Source: an uncultured Erysipelotrichaceae bacterium
GTDB taxonomy: Bacteria > Bacillota_I > Bacilli_A > RF39 > UBA660
Assembly (NCBI GenBank): GCA_902783345.1
Contig: CACZQI010000045.1
Span: forward strand, 1 to 19,227
DNA length: 19,227 bases
Direction of reading: 5' to 3'
Each line of letters opens with the position of its first letter. Within the stretch, counting starts at the first letter, position 1. The notes under the pieces are model-generated. The model was not told where the DNA came from. It made no database searches and worked only from the letters and a program-made list of their open reading frames with translations. Both the position numbers and the translations under genes were made by a program. Positions 13,194 through 19,227 of the stretch are shown one piece after another.

Positions 13194-14187
13194 ACTTCTT
13201 AAATACAATTAATTTACTTATAATATAATTTGCAATAACAATTACTACTTGAACTAAAATCTTAGCAAGCAAATCATCCATTTTAATTATTTCGATAAAT
13301 AATATCATGAGCCCTGTATCAAGTAATAAAGTTAATACTCTTGAACCAACAAATGAAATAAACTCTTTTATTTTATGTGGATTTTGACTATGAAAAACAA
13401 ACCAGCGATTAGTAAAATAAGCAAATATTACTGCACATATCCAAGATATTATATTAGATACAACATAATTAATGCCAAACACTTTAGAAGATAAAGCATA
13501 TGTTCCAATAGATACTAGTGTTGTAAGCCCCCCTACTATTAAGTAGTTCCATAACTCTTCCTTTTTATGATAAATGTCCCAGCAAAAATTCCAAAATCTT
13601 TTAAAAATATTTGGTTTATATGTTTTATAGTCATATATTTTATGTTTTTTTACTAAAAAACTATTTTCGGCAATATCTAAAAGGGGTTTATCATGCATAC
13701 TATCAGAATACATATTAAAAATGATATCATGAGGATATTTTTCTTTAAAAGCTTTAACCTTTTCATTGCCACTATTGTTTATTTTATTAAAATGTCCAGT
13801 TTTAATATCAACATCTGACGCTATTAAATCTTTTACACCTAACTTATTAGCAATAGGTTTTAGTAAAAAGAAAGGTGAAGCCGAAATAATTATATCTTTA
13901 GAGTGATCTATTTTATCTAAATAAAATTTTTTAATATTTTTTTCATGTATTTGCCAAAATTCATCAACTAATTTTTCATGATTATCAAAATAATTTAAAA
14001 ATGAAAAAGCATATTCTTTAAATTCAGTTAAATTTATGTATTTAGCTTTATATTTAATTAAATTAACAAGTAATTTAAAATATATTTTTTTAACTCTTTT
14101 ATCTTTTCTAGCACAATATTTAAAAAAGTCGACAGATGAATCGCCATTATAAATTGTTTTATCAAAATCGTATAAATTATATTTCAT
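13192..14187 (-). CDS. Fusion of a HAD-IB phosphatase with a GtrA-like membrane domain
   Basis: The product has 331 residues from the ATG at 14187. The start cannot lie further in, because HAD motif I (DFDKT, residues 7-11) follows at once. The N-terminal half is a HAD-IB (SerB-like) phosphatase: nucleophile Asp7 and general acid Asp9, motif II in IISASPF (about 100-106) and motif IV in YSDSMHD (Asp162, Asp166). The C-terminal third, from about 213, is a GtrA/DPMS-type domain with four membrane helices (LWNYLIVGGLTTLVSIGTYA ... FTNRWFVF). GtrA-like proteins are thought to move lipid-linked sugars across the membrane. The fusion might couple dephosphorylation of a sugar- or polyprenyl-phosphate to translocation; this is inference. 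It has no clear ribosome site and may be leaderless. It belongs to the polysaccharide block by position. Confidence 0.88.
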   Translation of the reverse strand: MKYNLYDFDKTIYNGDSSVDFFKYCARKDKRVKKIYFKLLVNLIKYKAKYINLTEFKEYAFSFLNYFDNHEKLVDEFWQIHEKNIKKFYLDKIDHSKDIIISASPFFLLKPIANKLGVKDLIASDVDIKTGHFNKINNSGNEKVKAFKEKYPHDIIFNMYSDSMHDKPLLDIAENSFLVKKHKIYDYKTYKPNIFKRFWNFCWDIYHKKEELWNYLIVGGLTTLVSIGTYALSSKVFGINYVVSNIISWICAVIFAYFTNRWFVFHSQNPHKIKEFISFVGSRVLTLLLDTGLMILFIEIIKMDDLLAKILVQVVIVIANYIISKLIVFKK

Positions 14188-14196
14188 ATCTATCAC

Positions 14197-14202
14197 ATTA
14201 TA
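14197..14202 (-). promoter_or_regulatory. Possible -10 element very close to the HAD-GtrA start codon
   Basis: TATAAT on the - strand ends 9 bases before the ATG at 14187. If it is used, the transcript leader would be about 3 bases, i.e. effectively leaderless, which matches the lack of a ribosome site. No good -35 is visible. Confidence 0.4.
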
Positions 14203-14232
14203 ATTGTATCAAATTAAGAATTAAATGCAAAG

Positions 14233-14253
14233 AAAAACTAGGAACCCCTAGTT
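14233..14253 (-). terminator. Terminator after tagO
   Basis: A perfect 7-bp stem (AACTAGG with CCTAGTT), a 4-base loop and a T run on the - strand lie at the tagO stop codon, between tagO and the HAD-GtrA gene. Confidence 0.8.
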
Positions 14254-15292
14254 AACTATTTTTATGTTCAAATAAAATATCGGTTTTAAAGACTAAAATT
14301 ATAGTAACTACAATTAAAATAATATAAAGAACTATTGCTAGCATATTATCTCCTAGAGCATAAAAGACACTTATGGCTGCACATATTAAATTAAATGCAT
14401 ACATAATCAGTACCGTTTTTCTTACTGATTTATTTAAATTTAGTAGTTGATGATGAATATGTTGCTTATCTGGTTTTCCAATACTTTCTCCCTTGATAAG
14501 TCTTCTAAGAACTGCAAATAAAGTATCTAAAATAGGTAAGAATAAAATAATTATTGGTACGATTAAAGATGTAACCGTAGTTGATTTGTAACCAAGTAAA
14601 GCGATAACAGATATCATAAACCCTAAAAACATACTTCCAGTATCACCCATAAATATTTTGGCAGGATAAAAGTTATAGACTAAAAATCCTAAAGTAGCGC
14701 CTAACATTATAAGGCTAAGAGTTACATCTAAACCATTAATACGATGTAAGAAGAAAGCAATGATTGATACTGCTAAAAAGAAAATTGATGAAGTACCTGA
14801 GGCAAGTCCATCTAAACCATCTATTAAATTAATTGCATTAATAATTGCAACAATAAATAAAAGTGCTAGAGGATAACCCACAATACCAAAATTTAGTTTT
14901 AAACCAAATATGCCTAATGTTGGAAGCGATATATTACCATAGAATACTACAATTATTCCTGCAATAAGTTGCCCAATAAATTTATATGATGCTTTAAGTG
15001 GTTTAATATCATCACATATACCTATTATTATTAAAATAAATCCACCAATTAAAATTGATATCATTTGACTAGTTAATTCACCAAATAAGATATACCCTAA
15101 TAAAAATGATAAAAAGATAGCAAGTCCGCCTAATCTTGGCATTGGCTTTTTATGAACTTTTCGTTCATTAGGCATATCCATTGCCCCAATATGAATAGCA
15201 AGTTTTTTAGCAATTGGTACAAGTATTAAACTAGCAATAAAGGTTGTTAACACAATTAAAAATATATTATTTCCATTTACTTCAAATGACAC
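14252..15292 (-). CDS. tagO: TagO/WecA-type undecaprenyl-phosphate GlcNAc-1-phosphate transferase
   Basis: This polytopic enzyme transfers GlcNAc-1-phosphate (or a related sugar) from its UDP form to undecaprenyl phosphate, starting wall teichoic acid or another lipid-linked polymer. I prefer the GTG at 15292 (346 residues), which is 6 bases after AGGTG; the ATG at 15298 directly abuts that site and would be too close. Motifs run in order: KPMPRLGGLAI, DDIK (94-97), NAINLIDGLDGLA (152-164), FMGDTGSMFLG (about 214-224) and the HIHHQLL loop (278-284). The histidine loop marks the WecA/TagO/RgpG branch rather than MraY. It has its own unit between two terminators, with a TATAAT upstream, and sits in the surface-polymer block. 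Confidence 0.93.
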   Translation of the reverse strand: MSFEVNGNNIFLIVLTTFIASLILVPIAKKLAIHIGAMDMPNERKVHKKPMPRLGGLAIFLSFLLGYILFGELTSQMISILIGGFILIIIGICDDIKPLKASYKFIGQLIAGIIVVFYGNISLPTLGIFGLKLNFGIVGYPLALLFIVAIINAINLIDGLDGLASGTSSIFFLAVSIIAFFLHRINGLDVTLSLIMLGATLGFLVYNFYPAKIFMGDTGSMFLGFMISVIALLGYKSTTVTSLIVPIIILFLPILDTLFAVLRRLIKGESIGKPDKQHIHHQLLNLNKSVRKTVLIMYAFNLICAAISVFYALGDNMLAIVLYIILIVVTIILVFKTDILFEHKNS

Positions 15293-15311
15293 ATACATCA
15301 CCTACAATTTT

Positions 15312-15317
15312 ATTATA
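15312..15317 (-). promoter_or_regulatory. Possible -10 element for tagO
   Basis: TATAAT on the - strand lies just past the hairpin at 15332-15360 and about 20 bases before the preferred GTG start. No -35 match was found, so confidence is limited. Confidence 0.4.
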
Positions 15318-15331
15318 CCTTAAAACCATCT

Positions 15332-15360
15332 AAAAACACTAGTCTTTTTTAACTAGCGTT
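15332..15360 (-). terminator. Terminator after the propeller-protein gene
   Basis: A 9-bp stem (AACGCTAGT with ACTAGTGTT, one G-T pair), an 8-base loop and a T run on the - strand overlap the stop codon of the gene ending at 15349. It ends the ABC-GT-propeller unit. Confidence 0.75.
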
Positions 15361-16491
15361 TAAATTATTATCTTTAATATTACTACCAACTAAGTTTTCG
15401 ATGTGCTCTCCATAGGATAAACCTATTCCTCTAACAAAATTAGTATCTAATGCTGAATAAAATACATAATAAGAATTATTTTCATAAATGAATGAACTAC
15501 GATATATTCCACGATTATCCCATGAGATAAGTGAAGGTCTTAAAATAATTTTACCTTTTGTATATTCAACATTATCTTTAGAATTAAAATAATATAAATT
15601 CATAGAATTACGGTCTTTATGATATTTATATGCCACAGTTATCATTTCATAGCCTTTATCAGTTTTAATAACATCTAAATGCCATGTTTGTAAACCACTA
15701 ATTGGATAATTTAACGTAATAGTTTTTTCACCACTATAATTTTTGCCATCCGTACTTTCTAAATAACGAACATTTAGTTTTTTACCTACAGCCCACATTT
15801 TATAAGTTCCATTATCATAAATAAATGCTGGTGACATATAATCATTTTTAGCAAAATCTTCAGTTAGAATCACTTCTTTATCTGACCACTGAATACCATC
15901 TTTACTCACTTTTCGATAAATAATAACCTTTTTTTCATATTCATTAACAAAACGATAATATAACTCTAAAGTATCAGTTTTATCATTATATAATAAATGA
16001 GGATCAGAATTATAAACTCTTTCATGAACATATCCTAGAGGTTCTTTTTCAATTGGATTTTTAAGTCCATCTGGAACTATCCAATTTATCATATCATTAC
16101 TAACTACTAAATGAGGATTTTCATACTTATCATTTCCATAAGGATAAGGTGAAAAAACCATATAATATTTATAACCATGCCATTTTTCTTTAAAATTAAT
16201 AACTTTAGGATGGGTTGCTTGAATATCAGCAGTTGTTTCATTTAAATTAAGTTTATATGCTGCATTATGATAATTTTCTGCAAACTCATAATTTTGATTT
16301 AACTTACTATTTACTTTATTTCGATAATAATTCATTCTTTGTCCAACCGTACTTTTACCTATTTTATCTTTATTAATATAAGCATACGGTAAAGCTAAAA
16401 CTCCAAGAAGGCCAACTACTATTATTACAATTAAAATAGTATTAATCTTTTTAATTTTATGATATTTTTTCTCTAACTTTTCTTTATTCAT
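15349..16491 (-). CDS. Membrane-anchored five-bladed beta-propeller protein (GH43/GH32-like fold)
   Basis: The 380-residue product has a basic cytoplasmic N terminus, one membrane helix (about 17-39) and a large external domain from about 90. The external domain repeats propeller-blade patterns: HPKVINFKEKWHGYKYYMVF, NPHLVVSNDMINW, SDPHLLYNDKTDTLELYYR, VSKDGIQWSDKEVIL, MSPAFIYDNGTYKMWAV and GIYRSSFIYENNSYYVFYSA. These 'hydrate and read' strands resemble glycosidase-like propellers of the GH43/GH32 or sialidase type. I cannot pick out a certain catalytic acid triad, so the domain may hydrolyse, transfer or only bind glycan. GAGG lies 7 bases before the ATG, inside the end of the GT2 gene, so translation is probably coupled. 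Context suggests it works on the polymer made by this block. Confidence 0.8.
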   Translation of the reverse strand: MNKEKLEKKYHKIKKINTILIVIIVVGLLGVLALPYAYINKDKIGKSTVGQRMNYYRNKVNSKLNQNYEFAENYHNAAYKLNLNETTADIQATHPKVINFKEKWHGYKYYMVFSPYPYGNDKYENPHLVVSNDMINWIVPDGLKNPIEKEPLGYVHERVYNSDPHLLYNDKTDTLELYYRFVNEYEKKVIIYRKVSKDGIQWSDKEVILTEDFAKNDYMSPAFIYDNGTYKMWAVGKKLNVRYLESTDGKNYSGEKTITLNYPISGLQTWHLDVIKTDKGYEMITVAYKYHKDRNSMNLYYFNSKDNVEYTKGKIILRPSLISWDNRGIYRSSFIYENNSYYVFYSALDTNFVRGIGLSYGEHIENLVGSNIKDNNLNAS

Positions 16492-16493
16492 AA

Positions 16494-18515
16494 CTATTCC
16501 TCATTCATTATTTTTTTATATTCATTATACTTTTCATGAGCATAAACTAAATCATTATCTATTTTTTCAATACCAAGCTCTTTTAAGCCCCCATTTTTCA
16601 AATAATTTAATATAGCATCTTTTGCCTCTTTAGTTTGAGTACTATTATAATTATAAACAATTTCTGATATTAATACATTCATATATGTTTGATAAAATTT
16701 GTTATAAATATGCTTTTTTTCTAAAGTTTCTTTAACTTTCAAATATGCTTGTATAAATGCTAGAGGATCTTTATATTTAATATTTTGAGAATTATTACCA
16801 TGATTTATACGATAATTAACTAAAGGTTCATCTAGTGCAAACATTCTTTTAGCAAGAGCCATTGATATCCTAGTAAAATACACATCATTGGCATTTGTAA
16901 GAGATTGAAAGTATATATGATTCTTTTTTATAAAAGATTTTTTAAATAATTTAGACCACGGAGCAGCAGAAGTAACATGAAATAAATAGTTTTTAACATC
17001 TTCGGTACTAAAAATAGTTTTTAAAGGAATATTTTCAGTATTTAACATTGCAGTATATTTTTCTTTTTGCCCACTTTTTTCATCATATTTATATGCTCCA
17101 AATAATAAAATATCAGTATTATAATAGTTAGCATAGTGATATGCTTTTTTACATAAATCCTTTTCAAAAAAATCATCACTATCTAAAAATAATAAAAATT
17201 TACCTTTAGCATGCTTTATCCCAATATTTCTAGCATCACCGGCATTTGAATGTTTTTGTTTGTAAACTTTTATTATCGGATATTGTTTTTGATATTTACA
17301 TAATATATCATAAGATCTATCAGTAGAACTATCATCAATGCATATTATTTCTATTTCACCTAAACTTTGTTTTAATAATGAATCTAAACATGCAGGTAAA
17401 TATTTAGCACAATTATATACTGGCATAATTATACTTATATATATATTACTAGTAAATTTTTTTCTAAACCAAGATTTAAAATTAATTATTTTATCATTAA
17501 AGCTTCTCATTATTAAGTTTTTATTATTATTTTGTTTTTGTAATTCTTTTTTCAATTTATCTATTTGATTTAAATAAATTCTATTTCGATTTATCATTAA
17601 ATGGAAATTAGTAAATTCATTAATACTTAAATCATTCTTATATTTGTCCAATATTTTATTAAAATTATGTTGATCATTTTTTTCAACTTCTCTTAAAAAT
17701 TTAACTGAACTATTTTCTAATTCCAGTAAATAACTTGTAAAAGTATCTAAATATTTATTATCAACATATTCTTCAATATATGGTTTAATACTAGTTAAAA
17801 CTTTTAAATAACCATAACTTCTTTTTAAAGCGTTGGAAGATGTCATAATTGAGTCATTTCTAATTAATCTTTTATATAATTGATTATTAATATAACTCGC
17901 TCTTTGTGAAAATATGCATACTAGTAATGTAAAATATTCATCTTCATGAATTATTCCTTCAAGGAAATTAATATTATGTTTTTTCAAAAAGGCTGTTCGA
18001 TTAATTTGTAAACAAGCGCTTGTACGATATTCTTTATTTTCACTAAATAATTTAAATAATTCTTGCCCACTATAAACACCGTCGTAGCTATGTTGACGTG
18101 TATAATAATTATTAAAAGAAGAATTAGCTTTTGCCAAATTTTCGTTTTCAAAAATAGAAGTTGCATCAAAAAATAAAGTATCTAAATTACTATCTTCCAT
18201 TTTATTATAAAGTATTTCTAAAGCATTTATTTCAATAAAATCATCAGAGTCTATGAAATATATATATTTGCCACAAGAAGCATTTATACCAGCATTCCTT
18301 GCACTTGCTAGGCCGCCATTTTCTTTATCAATTAATTTTATTCTTTTATCTTTTTTAGCATAACTTTTTAAAATACTTAAAGAATTGTCTGTTGATCCAT
18401 CATTAACTAAAATAATTTCAATATCTTTAAGAGTTTGTTTAATAATTGAATTAAGACATTTTTCAATGTATTTTTCACTATTATATATAGGAATTATAAT
18501 AGATACTTTTACCAT
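16494..18515 (-). CDS. Tandem double GT2 glycosyltransferase
   Basis: The 673-residue protein, from the ATG at 18515, holds two GT-A-fold family-2 domains. The first begins VKVSIIIPIYNSEKYIEKCL, with NDGSTD near 38-43 and the DSDD metal-binding motif near 89-92. The second begins near residue 359 with ISIIMPVYNCAKYLPACL, with DDSSTD near 394 and DSDD near 445. A helical, Asn/Lys-rich linker of about 150 residues joins them. Both domains keep their Asp motifs, so both may be active, perhaps adding two different sugars or making a repeating disaccharide. No membrane helix is seen, so the enzyme is cytoplasmic or peripheral. GGGTGG lies 10 bases before the ATG, an unusually wide spacing. It follows the ABC ATPase gene directly. 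Confidence 0.9.
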   Translation of the reverse strand: MVKVSIIIPIYNSEKYIEKCLNSIIKQTLKDIEIILVNDGSTDNSLSILKSYAKKDKRIKLIDKENGGLASARNAGINASCGKYIYFIDSDDFIEINALEILYNKMEDSNLDTLFFDATSIFENENLAKANSSFNNYYTRQHSYDGVYSGQELFKLFSENKEYRTSACLQINRTAFLKKHNINFLEGIIHEDEYFTLLVCIFSQRASYINNQLYKRLIRNDSIMTSSNALKRSYGYLKVLTSIKPYIEEYVDNKYLDTFTSYLLELENSSVKFLREVEKNDQHNFNKILDKYKNDLSINEFTNFHLMINRNRIYLNQIDKLKKELQKQNNNKNLIMRSFNDKIINFKSWFRKKFTSNIYISIIMPVYNCAKYLPACLDSLLKQSLGEIEIICIDDSSTDRSYDILCKYQKQYPIIKVYKQKHSNAGDARNIGIKHAKGKFLLFLDSDDFFEKDLCKKAYHYANYYNTDILLFGAYKYDEKSGQKEKYTAMLNTENIPLKTIFSTEDVKNYLFHVTSAAPWSKLFKKSFIKKNHIYFQSLTNANDVYFTRISMALAKRMFALDEPLVNYRINHGNNSQNIKYKDPLAFIQAYLKVKETLEKKHIYNKFYQTYMNVLISEIVYNYNSTQTKEAKDAILNYLKNGGLKELGIEKIDNDLVYAHEKYNEYKKIMNEE

Positions 18516-18533
18516 TATTACAAAACCACCCAA

Positions 18534-19227
18534 CTAATTATTTTCATTCATAAACTTTTCATACTTAGGAAGTACAACATTAGGCTTACCTATTTCTACA
18601 ACTTCACCATCATTTAGCCATAATACTTCATCACATAATTCATTAATTGTGCCTAAACTATGAGATACAATTAAAACAGTTCTTTTCTCATCAGATATTA
18701 ATTCTTTCATTTTATTATAACTTTTTTCTTTAAATCTAGCATCACCTACAGATAATACTTCATCAATCAGTATAATATCAGTCTCTAATATAGCGGTAAT
18801 TGCAAATGCTAGTTTAGAATACATACCAGATGAATATGTTTTAACTGGTTTATTTATAAATTCTCCAATATCAGCAAATTTAATTATTTCTTTTTCTTTT
18901 TTTGCTATTTCATCTTCACTAAAACCTAAAAGCATACCAGATAAATAAATATTCTCTTTACCAGTTAATTTTTTATTAAAACCTACCCCAATTGATAATA
19001 AAGATATGGTATGGCCATGTAAATCAATTGTTCCTTTATCAGGCGAAAAAATACCAGCAATTGCTCTTAACATAGTTGATTTACCACTACCATTTTTACC
19101 GATTATCCCAAGTATTTTACCTTCTTCAATATCAAAACTAACACCTTTTAAGGCCTCAAAAACTTCAACTTTATTTTTAAACTTAGTCCAAGAAGCTCTA
19201 ATAGATGTTTTCTTTAAACCACGATAA
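18534..19227 (-). CDS. tagH: TagH/Wzt-type ABC transporter ATPase for polysaccharide export (N terminus outside the window)
   Basis: I read 230 residues, open at the right edge, so the first part of the gene lies outside. The visible start is YRGLKKTSIRASWTKFKNKV, then EVFEALKGVSFDIEEG. Walker A is IGKNGSGKST, the Q-loop region carries ISLLSIGVGFNKKLTG, the signature is the YSSGM variant, Walker B is DIILIDEVLSVGD and the switch is VSHS. The LTGKENIYL box and SLLSIGVGF place it in the TagH/Wzt/RfbE branch that exports teichoic acids and O-antigen-like chains. There is no room for the long extracellular domain of Bacillus TagH or for a Wzt carbohydrate-binding domain: it stops about 40 residues after Walker B plus the switch. 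The matching permease (TagG-like) is expected just outside the right edge. Confidence 0.92.
   Translation of the reverse strand, partial: YRGLKKTSIRASWTKFKNKVEVFEALKGVSFDIEEGKILGIIGKNGSGKSTMLRAIAGIFSPDKGTIDLHGHTISLLSIGVGFNKKLTGKENIYLSGMLLGFSEDEIAKKEKEIIKFADIGEFINKPVKTYSSGMYSKLAFAITAILETDIILIDEVLSVGDARFKEKSYNKMKELISDEKRTVLIVSHSLGTINELCDEVLWLNDGEVVEIGKPNVVLPKYEKFMNENN

Overview
The window reads as a low-GC Gram-positive chromosome segment, most likely from a small-genome lineage of the Bacilli near the Mollicutes and RF39-type gut bacteria. The basis is the strongly AT-rich coding sequence, Shine-Dalgarno sites of the AAGGAG and AGGTGA types, a LexA/SOS system of the Bacillus kind, a forespore sigma factor (SigG), and wall-polymer genes of the TagO/TagH kind. 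TGA is used as a stop and Trp is TGG, so the standard bacterial code applies. No tRNA, rRNA, CRISPR array, transposase or integrase was seen.

Left end (1-1592): the 5' part of miaB runs off the left edge. Next comes a divergent SOS pair: lexA on the + strand and an untracked 47-residue membrane microprotein on the - strand. Each has its own promoter, and each promoter carries a LexA-box-like palindrome. The microprotein occupies the position that yneA/sosA cell-division inhibitors hold in other Firmicutes. lexA converges on a rhomboid protease gene across a shared terminator.

1591-5604: a rhomboid protease (GluP-like), a divergent TspO/MBR membrane protein, and a - strand cluster sigG-ylmC-lspA-ylyB(rluD). 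The cluster is a shortened version of the Bacillus sigG...ylmC...lspA-ylyB region. sigG starts at a GTG.

5671-6083: a small secreted or membrane-anchored protein gene stands alone between two hairpins. Its central 105 bases have 53% G+C and many NNC codons, unlike everything around it. This looks like a hypervariable domain of the kind rewritten by diversity-generating retroelements (DGRs), although no reverse transcriptase or template repeat lies in the window.

6113-13115: a uvrA-yvlD-lgt operon; a zinc-ribbon/OB-fold membrane protein with a histone-like lysine tail; a pduL-dus operon; and a small helical protein of unknown function.

13192-19227: a cell-surface polysaccharide block. In transcription order it holds a TagH/Wzt-type ABC ATPase (cut by the right edge), a tandem double GT2 glycosyltransferase, a membrane-anchored beta-propeller protein, a TagO/WecA initiating enzyme, and a HAD-phosphatase/GtrA fusion. 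TagO would start a lipid-linked polymer, the GT2 protein would extend it, the GtrA fusion may supply or recycle a lipid-linked sugar, the ABC transporter would export it, and the propeller protein may act on it outside the membrane.

Almost every - strand transcription unit ends in a recognisable hairpin plus T-tract, so operon limits are unusually clear.
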